Below, in pieces: positions 17,054 to 25,679 of a DNA stretch of 44,215 nt. Each line of letters starts with the position of its first letter. Position 1 is the first letter of the stretch. Under the pieces are notes generated by a model, which had not been told where the DNA came from, made no database searches, and saw only the letters and a program-made list of their open reading frames with translations. Origin of the DNA: Oxalobacteraceae bacterium (GTDB lineage: Bacteria > Pseudomonadota > Gammaproteobacteria > Burkholderiales > Burkholderiaceae_D); assembly GCA_027490725.1 (NCBI GenBank), contig JAIXXN010000009.1:1-44215 (forward strand), in the 5' to 3' direction. The translations under genes were made by a program, and so were the position numbers.

Positions 17054-17140
17054 GGGTTCGATGGACGGTTGCTCTGCCCAGATTCTAAGCGAGAAACCGC
17101 GCTAGCGATACCGGATACCTTGCACGCCGTGGTGCCCGCC

Positions 17141-19153
17141 TCAGTGGGCCTGCTTCAGATGCTGGTCGAGGAAGCTCTCCACTTTGCTCCAGAAGTCGAT
17201 ATTGTTCTTGTCATGGCGCCAGCCGTGGCCTTCATCGTTGTACATGATGGAGGTCAGCTGCGGGTTGGCGACGCGGACCGCATCGGCGAATTTCTTCGCG
17301 TGCTCGGGTGGCACGCGGCGGTCGTTAGCCCCGTGCGCCATCAGCAAGGGTTGCTTCAGTTCGGCGGCCCGCAGCAGCGGGGAGGTCTGCGAGAATTGCT
17401 GCGCATCGCGCTCCGGGTCGCCGATCAGGGTGCGCATGCCATAACCGAGCGACTCCTCGGAGGCATCCGATTCGGTCGAACTGAACATCAGCTGGATGTC
17501 GGTGACGCCGGCCCACTCGACGCCAGCGCGGAACAGTGCCGGTTCCTTGATCAGTCCCATCAGGGTGGCATAGCCGCCATAGCTGGCCCCCATCAGGGCG
17601 ACGCGCTGCGGATCGGCCCATTTCTGTGCGATGGCCCAGCGCGCCGCGTCGCTCAGGTCATCCTGCATGCTCAGGCCCCACTGGCGCCAGCCGGCGCTGA
17701 AGTGATCGGCGCCATAGCCGGTCGTGCCACGGAACTCGGGCTGGATCACCAGATAGCCGCGCGAGGACAGGAACGCCGCTTCGCGATCCCATTCCCAGCT
17801 GCTGCCGCGCACGTGCGGGCCGCCGTGGATCAGGACCACGGTCGCCTGTGGCCCCGCCGGTTTGCCGGCCGGATGGGTGACGTAGACGGGAATCATGCGG
17901 CCATCGCGCGCCTTGTAATGGTGGAAGCTGCGTTCACCCACCTGCGACGCTTTGATGTCGGGCAGGGTGCTTCCCAGCCCGATCATGGCGCCAGTGGCAC
18001 GCGTGTACAGAATGTACTGGCGCGGCTGACGATCAGAGCTGGAGGTAATCAGCAGCACCGGACTGGCACTGCAATCCTGCGCGCAGCTGACGCTGTTGAT
18101 GGTGCCGGGCAGCGCCGCGTCGATACGGGCCTGCTCGGCCTTCAGTTTCGGATCCATCCACACCGTGGTGCCGGCGTCGGTGAGCAGGTGGAAACCCAGT
18201 AGGCGGCCAGTGACATGGTCGATTTCGGCCGAGCCGCTGAAGTCGAAGCCCGGGGTTTCCACCAGCGGCTCGGCATCCATCTTGAGTGTTTTCAGGTTAT
18301 ACCGGAACAGCGCGCCGTAGCCTTTGTGGACGGCCCGTACGAACAGGGTGTCGGCGCCGTCGAAGAATAGCGGCGTGAAACGCTGGTCGCCGAAGCACAC
18401 GCCGTTACTCAATTCCTTCCACTCGGTATCGTCGGCGTTGCGGTAGGAACTGATGCAGCGCCCCTTGAGCACCGACGAGGCCACCCGTGGCACGTCCTTG
18501 CTATCGGTGATCCAGCTTTTAACGCCTTCCGGTTGCGCGCCTTCGAAGGTATGGCGCAAGACCTGGGTGCGGGTGTTCAGACGGTATAGACGCGAGTGAT
18601 CGGGGGCGCGGTCAGTGTGATTCCAGGTGTATTTTTCAACCAGAATGTCGTCCGAGCCATCATGGGTGGCATCGTAAAAACCGTATTCGGCGGTCAGGGT
18701 GCGATTCACGAAGCGTGAACCGATGCTTTCCTGATGGTGGCCCCAGTTACCGGCGATCAGGTGGGTGCGGCGTTCGCCATCGCGATCGACTGCGAATTCG
18801 TCCCAGTTGCCTTCGAATTCGATGCGCATATTCTTGACCGTGAAGCCGAGACGCTGCTCGTTAATCCAGTGCACGCTGACCACCCGCGCGTCGGCGATGG
18901 CGTTACGGGTGAGTACCTTCATTTTGGTGGGATCGGTGCTGTCGCGCACCACCAGCGCCTGCGTACCGTCTGGCAGCATCAGGGTACTGGCGACGTAGCC
19001 GCCCTTGGGCGACAGTTCAACGTTGCTGATTTCGGCGGCCTTGAAAAAACTGGCCACTTCCGGCAACGCGGGCGCGCCGTGGGCCACTGGTGCATAAGAA
19101 CAGGACATCGCGGCGAGCATGGTCAGGCGCTGGAAAAATGGGGAGATGGGCAT
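17141..19153 (-). CDS. S9-family (prolyl oligopeptidase-like) exported serine peptidase
   Basis: 670 residues with an N-terminal signal peptide (about 1-26, ends PVAHGA). The N-terminal two thirds form the predicted beta-propeller; the alpha/beta-hydrolase domain starts near residue 410. Catalytic triad: Ser524 in MGASYGGYATLMG, Asp611 in MAHGANDRRVP and His643 in YNDEGHGWRH. The HGGPHVRG oxyanion-region motif is at about 443-450. It likely degrades peptides in the periplasm, as a dipeptidyl/acyl-aminoacyl peptidase type; specificity is not readable. It is divergent from the HDAC-like gene across a 155-nt AT-rich spacer. The start ATG lacks an obvious SD. Confidence 0.92.
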   Translation of the reverse strand: MPISPFFQRLTMLAAMSCSYAPVAHGAPALPEVASFFKAAEISNVELSPKGGYVASTLMLPDGTQALVVRDSTDPTKMKVLTRNAIADARVVSVHWINEQRLGFTVKNMRIEFEGNWDEFAVDRDGERRTHLIAGNWGHHQESIGSRFVNRTLTAEYGFYDATHDGSDDILVEKYTWNHTDRAPDHSRLYRLNTRTQVLRHTFEGAQPEGVKSWITDSKDVPRVASSVLKGRCISSYRNADDTEWKELSNGVCFGDQRFTPLFFDGADTLFVRAVHKGYGALFRYNLKTLKMDAEPLVETPGFDFSGSAEIDHVTGRLLGFHLLTDAGTTVWMDPKLKAEQARIDAALPGTINSVSCAQDCSASPVLLITSSSDRQPRQYILYTRATGAMIGLGSTLPDIKASQVGERSFHHYKARDGRMIPVYVTHPAGKPAGPQATVVLIHGGPHVRGSSWEWDREAAFLSSRGYLVIQPEFRGTTGYGADHFSAGWRQWGLSMQDDLSDAARWAIAQKWADPQRVALMGASYGGYATLMGLIKEPALFRAGVEWAGVTDIQLMFSSTESDASEESLGYGMRTLIGDPERDAQQFSQTSPLLRAAELKQPLLMAHGANDRRVPPEHAKKFADAVRVANPQLTSIMYNDEGHGWRHDKNNIDFWSKVESFLDQHLKQAH

Positions 19154-19308
19154 GGGAATGAATTTTTAATGTTTAATTATTTGATTATCATATTTGGCAA
19201 TTGATTTATTGTCTATTGCGATATTATGACAACTGTTCGGGCGGGCGGCGAAAGTGTGGCTTTGGGGCTTCTATGGTAAATTGGGGCAAACCAGCAGACT
19301 CACGCGAC

Positions 19309-20235
19309 ATGACTACAGCCTTTTACAGCCATCCCGATTGCGCCCGCCATGATATGGGCGACTGGCACCCCGAATCACCGGCGCGCCTGCAAGCGATTGC
19401 CGATCAGCTGATTAGCTCCCACATCAACGATTTGCTGGAACACCGCCTCGCACCGCTGGTCGAACTCAGCGATCTGGAACGTAATCACAGCCGCAATGCC
19501 ATCGCCATCGTGCGCGACAACGTGCCGGCCGAGCATGAAACTTATCCGATCGATGGCGATACCTCACTGAATCACTACAGCTGGCGCGCCGCACAGCGCG
19601 CCGCCGGAGCGGCGGTGGCCGCGACCGATGCGGTGATCGATGGCAGCATCGAGAATGCCTTCTGCGCCATCCGCCCGCCCGGTCATCATGCACGGCCGAT
19701 CGAGCCGATGGGCTTCTGCCTGTTCAACAATGTCGCGGTGGCGGCCAAACATGCGCTCGATGTGCGCGGACTGGCGCGGGTGGCGATTGTCGATTTCGAC
19801 GTGCACCACGGGAATGGCACGGAAGAAGCGCTGCGCAATGAACCGCGCGCCATGATGGTGAGTTTTTTCCAGCATCCGTTCTATCCCTACACGGAACCGG
19901 AGCCGATCAGTGCGCATCTGGTGAACGTGCCCTTGCCGGCACATTCGGGCGGCGAGGCAGTGCGCAAGGTGGTGCTGGAACACTGGTTGCCGGCACTGCA
20001 TGCCTTCCAGCCGGAGATGATTTTCATTTCGGCGGGCTTCGACGCGCACCGCGAAGACGAAATCGGTGGCATGGGACTGGTAGAAGAGGATTATGCGTGG
20101 ATCACGCAGCAGATTATGGCGGTAGCGCGCCAGCATGCCGGTGGTCGCATCGTTAGCTGCCTCGAAGGTGGTTACAATCTGTCGGCACTAGGCCGCAGCG
20201 TGGTGGCGCACCTCAAGGCGCTGGCGGAGATCTGA
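19309..20235 (+). CDS. HDAC-family zinc deacetylase (acetylpolyamine/AcuC-like)
   Basis: 308 residues from the ATG at 19309; earlier in-frame starts add a sequence not typical of the family. Deacetylase hallmarks: charge-relay His126-His127 in RPPGHHARPIEPMGFCLFNN, zinc ligands Asp164 and His166 in VDFDVHHGNGTEEA, third ligand Asp245 in SAGFDAHREDE, and the C-terminal EGGYN tyrosine. Bacterial members remove acetyl groups from polyamines, acetyl-lysine or acetoin-pathway proteins; this one most resembles the class II/APAH group. It is expressed alone: divergent from the S9 peptidase and convergent with the OPT transporter, with a strong hairpin between them. The SD is weak. Confidence 0.92.
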   Translation: MTTAFYSHPDCARHDMGDWHPESPARLQAIADQLISSHINDLLEHRLAPLVELSDLERNHSRNAIAIVRDNVPAEHETYPIDGDTSLNHYSWRAAQRAAGAAVAATDAVIDGSIENAFCAIRPPGHHARPIEPMGFCLFNNVAVAAKHALDVRGLARVAIVDFDVHHGNGTEEALRNEPRAMMVSFFQHPFYPYTEPEPISAHLVNVPLPAHSGGEAVRKVVLEHWLPALHAFQPEMIFISAGFDAHREDEIGGMGLVEEDYAWITQQIMAVARQHAGGRIVSCLEGGYNLSALGRSVVAHLKALAEI

Positions 20236-20276
20236 GGGCGGCGCAGGGTGCAGTAGCGCCCCCGGCGCGCTTGAAA

Positions 20277-20302
20277 CTAGGGCGCCCGGTGGGGCGCCCT
20301 AG
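20277..20302. terminator. Strong symmetric hairpin between convergent genes
   Basis: A perfect 10-bp GC-rich stem (CTAGGGCGCC / GGCGCCCTAG) with a 6-nt loop lies between the HDAC-like gene end (20235) and the OPT gene end (20308). There is no T run on either strand, so it is a likely bidirectional pause or mRNA 3' end structure rather than a textbook intrinsic terminator. Confidence 0.6.
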
Positions 20303-20307
20303 TGCGC

Positions 20308-22293
20308 TTAAGCGCCGATCTGCTGGCCCTGACGGGCCGACCAGCGATACAGACCCCAGACTGTGGCGGTACCGACCACCAGCGCGACCAGCATGGTGCT
20401 CGATTCACTGAGACTGTTGGCGATGGCGAGTGGTTCACCTTTGCCGGACAGGACGATCAGACCGGCCAGCGCCACATTGAACAGGCTCTCGCCGACGATG
20501 AAGCCGGACATGATCAGCACACCCAGACGTTTCGCCGTTTCGCCGCCGCTCTTGCGCGCCATGGCGCGCTCGAACAGATAGCCGGCGAGGGCACCGATCA
20601 CCACCGGTGTGATCACCGCGCTAGGCAGATAGATCGCCAGACCCACACCCAGTGGTGGCAGGCTGTATTTGTCGTTGCTGGATTTTTTCAGCGCGTAGTT
20701 AATCAGTACCAGCAGCAGTCCCACCAGCGCGCCGTAACCGAGCAGATTCCATTGCAGATTGCCGCCGATCACGCCTTGCGCCAGCGTCGAAATCAGCAGC
20801 GCCTGCGGGGCGGCCAGCGGCTGGTTGGAAATGGCGTGGGTATTCGCCGCGCCGACAAAGCCATTGGCCTGATTCAGCAGCTCCAGCACCGGCGGCACCA
20901 CGCAGGAACCGGCGACGACACCAATCAGCAGGCCAACCTGCTGCTTCCACGGCGTGGCATCGACCAGCTGGCCGGTTTTCAGATCCTGCAGATTGTCGTT
21001 ACCGATCACGGCAACGGCCAGCACCACAGTGGTGACGAACAGCGCGAAGGCAATCAGCGCATGAGCCAGATCCGGGCCCATGACATTCCGACCGACCATG
21101 CCCACGCTCAGTGCTGCACCGAGAATGGTGAGGATGGCGATCCCGGAGACGGGCGAATTGGAGGAGCCGATCAGACCCGCCATATAACCGCAGACGGCTG
21201 CGGCGAACATACCGGCGATCAGAATGTAGGCGATACCGACGGCGATCAGCGGTACGGCCAGCGTCGCCAGCGCGGTACCTTCGATGAAGGAGGCCAACAG
21301 CCAGCCGGCCGGTACCATCGAGATCAGGGTAATCAGGCCGACGATGAAAATCGGCAGATCCTGCTCGGTGCGTTCGATCACGGCACCTTGCTGCTTGGCT
21401 TTGCGGGCCGCTTCCATGGCCGATTTCAGGCCGCTGTAAATCGGCTTGGCCAGACCGGCCAGCGTGACGATGGCGGCCAGACCGATCACACCGGCGCCCA
21501 TCATGCGCACTTCTTTCGACCAGATACCCAGCGCGTGGGCTGCTGCATCCGCGCCGGCCGCAGCAGGCGTCAGGCTGGTCATCAGGGGCACCATAATGCC
21601 CCAGGCGATCACCAGACCGGCCAGCATGGCGATACCGACGGTAATCCCCATCAGGTGACCGGCACCGATCAGCGCCAGCGAGCTGGATGCGCCGATACCG
21701 GTGGCACCGCTACCGGTACGGAAGTAGATCGCCACTTCGGCGGCCATCAGCTTGACGGCGCCACCTGCGGCAAACAGGGCGGAGGCCAGACTGCCCCAGA
21801 TCACTGCCCACAGACCGGCTTTACCTTCGGCGGCACCGGCGCGCGAAGCCATGCCGACTTTCAGCACTTCGGCGGCGGCCACCCCTTCCGGGTAAGGCAG
21901 ATCCGACTGCGACACCAGTGCGCGGCGCAGTGGCATGGTGTACATCACACCGAGCACACCGCCCACGGCGCAGGCGCCGAACACGGGCCAGAACGGCACT
22001 TTCGACCACCAGCCGATCATGATCAGGCCGGGCAGCACGAAAATCACCGAAGCGAGCGTGCCGGCCGCCGAAGCGATGGTCTGGACGATGTTGTTTTCCT
22101 GGATAGTGGCGTCCTTGAAGGCGCTCAGCAGGGCCATGGAAATCACGGCTGCCGGGATCGAGGTGGCGAAGGTCAGGCCCACTTTCAGGCCGAGGTAGAC
22201 CTGGGCAGCGGTGAAAATCAGGGTAATCAGGACCCCCAGAATGATGCCGCGGGCGGTGATTTCCTTCGGGTTGGACGGTGCAGCTATGCTCAT
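20308..22293 (-). CDS. OPT-family oligopeptide transporter
   Basis: 661 residues from the ATG at 22293, chosen over an upstream GTG at 22302 because GGAG lies 8 nt before the ATG. It is almost entirely hydrophobic with about 16 membrane segments; it opens with EITARGIILGVLITLIFTAA and continues VYLGLKVGLTFATSIPAAVI, the N-terminal pattern of bacterial OPT proteins. Internal NIVQTIASAAGTLASVIFVLPG, DLPYPEGVAAAEVLKVG and SNSPVSGIAILT are family signatures. Substrates of bacterial OPT members are peptides or metal chelates; none can be assigned here. It is divergent from rbgA and convergent with the HDAC-like gene. Confidence 0.92.
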   Translation of the reverse strand: MSIAAPSNPKEITARGIILGVLITLIFTAAQVYLGLKVGLTFATSIPAAVISMALLSAFKDATIQENNIVQTIASAAGTLASVIFVLPGLIMIGWWSKVPFWPVFGACAVGGVLGVMYTMPLRRALVSQSDLPYPEGVAAAEVLKVGMASRAGAAEGKAGLWAVIWGSLASALFAAGGAVKLMAAEVAIYFRTGSGATGIGASSSLALIGAGHLMGITVGIAMLAGLVIAWGIMVPLMTSLTPAAAGADAAAHALGIWSKEVRMMGAGVIGLAAIVTLAGLAKPIYSGLKSAMEAARKAKQQGAVIERTEQDLPIFIVGLITLISMVPAGWLLASFIEGTALATLAVPLIAVGIAYILIAGMFAAAVCGYMAGLIGSSNSPVSGIAILTILGAALSVGMVGRNVMGPDLAHALIAFALFVTTVVLAVAVIGNDNLQDLKTGQLVDATPWKQQVGLLIGVVAGSCVVPPVLELLNQANGFVGAANTHAISNQPLAAPQALLISTLAQGVIGGNLQWNLLGYGALVGLLLVLINYALKKSSNDKYSLPPLGVGLAIYLPSAVITPVVIGALAGYLFERAMARKSGGETAKRLGVLIMSGFIVGESLFNVALAGLIVLSGKGEPLAIANSLSESSTMLVALVVGTATVWGLYRWSARQGQQIGA

Positions 22294-22425
22294 CTTCAGC
22301 ACTCCGGTCGAAAATAAATATTGTTTATATGGTTAGAAAAGGGCAAGGCGAGTCATCATATCCGAATCCTGCGCGGGCCAGCAGGTAAAATAGCGGATTG
22401 TCAGAACGAATTTGAAGGTCAGAGC

Positions 22426-23376
22426 ATGTCGATACAATGGTACCCGGGGCATATGAACGCCGCCAAAAAGAAGGCGGCGGAGCAGATGGAGAACACCGAT
22501 CTGGTGATCGAGGTGGTCGATGCCCGGCTGCCGGAAGCCAGTACCAACCCGATGGTGGAGGAGCTGCGCAAGTTCCGCCAGCGGCCCTGCCTGAAGATTC
22601 TGAACAAGGTCGACCTGGCCGATCCCGCTGCCACGGCAGCGTGGGTGGCGTATTACAACGCCCAGGAAGGCGTAAGCGCTTTCGCCATGACCACCAAAAA
22701 ACCGGCCGACGTAGCGCGGGTACCGGAGCTGGCGCGCCAGCTGGCGCCGCACCGTGGCGTGCCGACCAAGCCGCTGCGCATCATGATCATGGGCATCCCG
22801 AACGTCGGCAAATCGACGCTGATGAATGCCTTGCTGAAGCGGCGCGTGGCGAAAGTCGGCGACGAACCGGCTGTCACCAAAACCCAACAGAAGCTGTATC
22901 TGGATAAGAACACCATTCTGGTCGACACGCCCGGCATGCTGTGGCCGAAGATCGCGCTGGCCAGTGACGGCCTGATGCTGGCGGCTAGTCACGCGGTTGG
23001 CACCAACGCTGTGATCGAAGAAGAGGTTGCGGTATTCCTGGCGGACGAACTGTTGAAGCACTACCCGCAGCTGCTGGTAGCGCGCTACGCCTTCAAAGAG
23101 CTCGACACGATGGACGGCATAGCCGTAGTCGAAGGCATCGCCGCACGGCGCGGCTTCCGCCAGAAGGGGGGCGACCTCGACTTCGAGAAAGCCTCGCACG
23201 TCTTGCTGGGCGACTACCGCAGCGGCACGCTGGGGCGCATCTCGCTGGAAACGCCAGCCAGCCGGCAGGAACGCATCGCCCTGCACGACGCCGAAATGGC
23301 CATCAAAGCCGCCGAAAAAGCCGCCATCGCCGAAGCCAAAGCCAAAGCCTACGCCAACGGCAAGCGCGGCAGCTAA
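22426..23376 (+). CDS. ylqF: Ribosome biogenesis GTPase YlqF/RbgA
   Basis: 316 residues from the ATG at 22426 (AAGG at 22414-22417). Circularly permuted GTPase: the G4 motif NKVDL (in CLKILNKVDLAD) comes before G1 GIPNVGKST and G3 DTPG. The N-terminal IQWYPGHMNAAKKKA is the YlqF/RbgA signature. It acts in late assembly of the 50S subunit. The C-terminus is Ala/Lys-rich (KAAEKAAIAEAKAKAYA). It is separated from the OPT gene by a 132-nt divergent spacer. A pair of REP repeats begins 7 nt after its stop codon, suggesting they settled directly downstream. Confidence 0.95.
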   Translation: MSIQWYPGHMNAAKKKAAEQMENTDLVIEVVDARLPEASTNPMVEELRKFRQRPCLKILNKVDLADPAATAAWVAYYNAQEGVSAFAMTTKKPADVARVPELARQLAPHRGVPTKPLRIMIMGIPNVGKSTLMNALLKRRVAKVGDEPAVTKTQQKLYLDKNTILVDTPGMLWPKIALASDGLMLAASHAVGTNAVIEEEVAVFLADELLKHYPQLLVARYAFKELDTMDGIAVVEGIAARRGFRQKGGDLDFEKASHVLLGDYRSGTLGRISLETPASRQERIALHDAEMAIKAAEKAAIAEAKAKAYANGKRGS

Positions 23377-23383
23377 CCCAAAA

Positions 23384-23413
23384 CCGGGGTCAGATCCGAC
23401 ATCCGGACACGAG
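23384..23413 (+). repeat. REP element copy A
   Basis: About 30 nt with core GGGGTCAGATCCGACATC then CGGACACGAG, starting 7 nt after the rbgA stop. A second copy in the same orientation starts 42 bp later. These repeats are the presumed substrate of the neighbouring RAYT. Confidence 0.92.
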
Positions 23414-23425
23414 TTCTGCAGTAAC

Positions 23426-23455
23426 CCGGGGTCAGATCCGACATCTAGACACGAG
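23426..23455 (+). repeat. REP element copy B
   Basis: Same orientation as copy A, differing by two central substitutions (CTAG in place of CCGG at the ACATC/GACAC junction). It is followed by an inverted copy 32 nt on, giving a BIME-like pair. Confidence 0.92.
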
Positions 23456-23486
23456 CTCGGCAATAGCAGCTTGTTAGCGGTTCAGT

Positions 23487-23515
23487 CCGTGTCCGGATGT
23501 CGGATCTGACCCCGG
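23487..23515 (-). repeat. REP element copy C (inverted)
   Basis: Reverse complement of the REP core, ending in GATCTGACCCCGG. It lies 63 nt upstream of the RAYT start, so the transposase gene is bracketed by this copy and the one at 24447. Confidence 0.92.
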
Positions 23516-23577
23516 GTGGTGGCGCACAGTTGCGTCATCGCAGAGTGTGGCGCATTGGCTCGGCATATCTTGGGCGC

Positions 23578-24519
23578 ATGACCCGCCCTCTCAGACTCGA
23601 ATATCCCGGCGCGCTCTACCATGTCACCGCTCGCGGTGACCGCCGTGGCGCCATTTACCTGGACGACAGCGATCGCCTGGGCTGGCTCGATATGCTGGGA
23701 CTGGTTTGCGGGCGCTGCAATTTTACCGTCTACGCCTACTGCCAGATGAACAACCATTACCATCTGTTGCTGGAAACCGTGGAGGCCAATCTCTGCAGGG
23801 GGATGCAGCAGCTGAATGGCGCTTACAGTCAGTATTTCAACCGGCGCCACGGTTTGGTGGGGCATATCTTCCAAGGTCGATACCAGTCGATTCTGGTGCA
23901 GAAAGAAAGTTATCTGCTGGAGCTGGCGCGCTACATTGTGCTCAATCCCTTGCGGGCGGGCATGGTGTCGAGCGTGGATACCTGGCCATGGAGCAGTCAT
24001 CCGCTGTTGCTCGGTGTGCAAACTGCACCGGACTGGTTCGACGCCGACTGGTTGTTGTGCCAGTTCGGGCCACAACGTAGCGCCGCGATCCAGTCTTATC
24101 AACAATTTCTGAGCGCTGGCATCGGTGCGGCAAGCCCCTTCCAGAATATGCGGCATCAGTTGTTGCTGGGTGATGCAGCGTTCGTCGACCGCCATCAATT
24201 GCTGGCACAGCCTGAATCGTTGCATGACGTAAGCAAAGCGCAGCGACGCGCTCTGGCGCTGCCACTCTCCACCTACCCAGCGCGCTACCCCGACCGCGTA
24301 GAAGCCATGGCTAGAGCCTATCTTTCAACCATGTTTTCCATGGCTGAAATCGGTCGAACGTTTGGCTTGTCGGAACGCAGCGTTGGACGCGCGATTCGGG
24401 AATTCGAGCGTCGCGCTGCGCCGGGGCAGCAGTGTCCAAAGTCGAGCTCGTGTCCGGATGTCGGATCTGACCCCGGATCTGCGGATCTGACTCCGGTTAG
24501 TCGAAGCGGAAGCTGCTGA
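23578..24519 (+). CDS. REP-associated tyrosine transposase (RAYT, IS200-like Y1 family)
   Basis: 313 residues from the ATG at 23578. The N-terminal Y1_Tnp domain opens RPLRLEYPGALYHVTARGDR; the HuH metal motif is His60-Tyr61-His62 in QMNNHYHLLLE; the likely nucleophile is Tyr119 in ELARYIVLNPLRAGMV. A C-terminal HTH (FSMAEIGRTFGLSERSVGRA) lies near residue 260-285. RAYTs nick and move REP/BIME hairpins as single-stranded DNA. The gene is flanked by REP copies, and its last ~25 codons run through the downstream repeat, giving a tail of repeat-encoded residues (SCPDVGSDPG). The ORF end overlaps the convergent dioxygenase by 23 nt. The HuH and Tyr residues are intact, so it may be active. Confidence 0.93.
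   Translation: MTRPLRLEYPGALYHVTARGDRRGAIYLDDSDRLGWLDMLGLVCGRCNFTVYAYCQMNNHYHLLLETVEANLCRGMQQLNGAYSQYFNRRHGLVGHIFQGRYQSILVQKESYLLELARYIVLNPLRAGMVSSVDTWPWSSHPLLLGVQTAPDWFDADWLLCQFGPQRSAAIQSYQQFLSAGIGAASPFQNMRHQLLLGDAAFVDRHQLLAQPESLHDVSKAQRRALALPLSTYPARYPDRVEAMARAYLSTMFSMAEIGRTFGLSERSVGRAIREFERRAAPGQQCPKSSSCPDVGSDPGSADLTPVSRSGSC
24447..24496 (-). repeat. REP copy D plus a partial duplicate, inside the RAYT 3' end
   Basis: A full inverted REP (24447-24476) is followed by a truncated second copy (24482-24496, CGGATCTGACTCCGG). Both are read through by the RAYT frame. The truncated copy ends at the base before the stop codon of the convergent dioxygenase gene (24497-24499). Confidence 0.9.
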
Positions 24520-25294
24520 CGGCGAGCGCGCCCATGAAGGCGTCTTCGTGATACGGGACGCTGGCGATGCCGTGTTCGGCGGCACCGAGGACGACCATCA
24601 GCGGTAGCAGATGTTCTTCGCGCGGGTGTGCCTGGCGGGCGGCTGGCGCTTGCTCCCATGCCAGTAGCTGTGCGCTGCGTTCGCTGGCGGGCAGGGCCAT
24701 GGTGGCGCGTAGCCACTCGTCGAAGGCGCGCGATGCGGCTGCGCCCTGGGCGTTGAAGGCGCGCAGGTTGTGGAAGCTCAGGCCGCTCCCGACGATCAGG
24801 ATGCCCTGTTCGCGCAACGGCGCCAGCAGACGGCCAACTTCGAGGTGGGCCAGCGGGTCGAGGTCGTGGCGCAGCGAGAGCTGGACGATCGGCATGTCCG
24901 CCTGCGGATACACCGGGTACAGGGCGCTGAAGGTGCCGTGGTCGAAGCCGCGCTGCGCGTCCAGCAGGGTAGGGAAGCCGCCCGCCTCGAGCAGTTGTTG
25001 GACCTGCGCTGCCAGTGCCGGATCGCCCGGTGCCGGATACTGGATTTGGTAGGTGTGCGCCGGGAAGCCGCCGTAGTCGTAGATCATCGGCGGTTGTGGC
25101 GCGGACGAAAGCATGAACTGGCGGCCTTCCCAGTGGGCGGTAATCACCAGTATGGCTTTCGGTGTTTCGGGCAGTTGCCCCGGGATGGCACGCAGCGCAG
25201 CATCCAGCTGTGCATACAGGTGCCCCACCTGATCCATCATGAACGGCCAGGGGCCGCCGCCGTGGGACAGGAAGTAGGTAGGCAAGGTACTCAT
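24497..25294 (-). CDS. ygiD: DODA-type extradiol dioxygenase (4,5-DOPA dioxygenase, YgiD-like)
   Basis: 265 residues. LigB/DODA-family metal and active-site residues: His11 in YFLSHGGGPWPF, His54 in LVITAHWEG, His119 in RGFDHGTFSALYPVYP and His175 in GSGLSFHNLRAF. Members open catechol rings (4,5-DOPA to a betalamic acid precursor) with a single zinc or iron; the natural substrate in bacteria is uncertain. The gene is on its own, convergent with the RAYT. Its stop abuts a truncated REP copy, so the insertion came to the edge of the gene without removing conserved core residues. The 385-nt region upstream also holds the divergent btuB promoter and riboswitch. Confidence 0.92.
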   Translation of the reverse strand: MSTLPTYFLSHGGGPWPFMMDQVGHLYAQLDAALRAIPGQLPETPKAILVITAHWEGRQFMLSSAPQPPMIYDYGGFPAHTYQIQYPAPGDPALAAQVQQLLEAGGFPTLLDAQRGFDHGTFSALYPVYPQADMPIVQLSLRHDLDPLAHLEVGRLLAPLREQGILIVGSGLSFHNLRAFNAQGAAASRAFDEWLRATMALPASERSAQLLAWEQAPAARQAHPREEHLLPLMVVLGAAEHGIASVPYHEDAFMGALAVSSFRFD

Positions 25295-25426
25295 GGTCAG
25301 ACTCCGCTAGAACGATCCCCTTACTATAAGCATGGCGGCGCGCCTGATCAATCCATGAAATGTCGATAGGTCCGATCTAGTTTGTCTATCAATGCTGGCG
25401 AAACGGCATGGCATGGCGCTGCGGCG

Positions 25427-25432
25427 TATAAT
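25427..25432 (+). promoter_or_regulatory. -10 box of the riboswitch-btuB transcript
   Basis: A perfect TATAAT at 25427-25432, about 10 nt before the first conserved riboswitch bases. No good -35 is present 16-18 nt upstream. Confidence 0.6.
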
Positions 25433-25440
25433 GCGCGGGT

Positions 25441-25590
25441 TTTGGTGCTCGCCAGCGTGTTCACGCTGGCAGTTAAACGGGAAACACAGGGTCGTGCGCG
25501 CTTGTCAGCGCTGCGGCTAAGGTGTGCTGCCCCCGCAACGGTAACGTAGGGCCCTGGTCGCCCTGCTAGCCCGGATACCGGCCAGACAGG
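25441..25590 (+). promoter_or_regulatory. Cobalamin (AdoCbl) riboswitch
   Basis: Conserved elements appear in order: GGTGCTC at 25444, AAACGGGAAACACAGGG near 25475-25491, AAGGTG at 25519-25524, the B12 box GCTGCCCCCGCAACGGTAA at 25526-25544, and GCCCGGATACCGGCC at 25569-25583. Upstream hairpin GCCAGCGTG/CACGCTGGC (25451-25459, 25462-25470) fits a riboswitch helix. It lies upstream of a TonB-dependent receptor gene (start 25680), the expected target; cobalamin binding normally shuts expression off. The 90 nt between aptamer and gene probably hold the expression platform. Confidence 0.95.
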
Positions 25591-25679
25591 GGGAAGCGTG
25601 CGGACACTGTCTGCGCGACTTCCGTACACTTCCGGCTTGCGGGGACGCAGGCGGATGTCTCTTTTGAAAATGATCTGTC

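Noticed and set aside
20302..22317. 671-codon open frame on the plus strand opposite the OPT gene
   Set aside because: Composition is His/Gln/Arg-rich with no family features, typical of the antisense of a GC-rich membrane protein gene; the minus-strand OPT frame has clear signatures.
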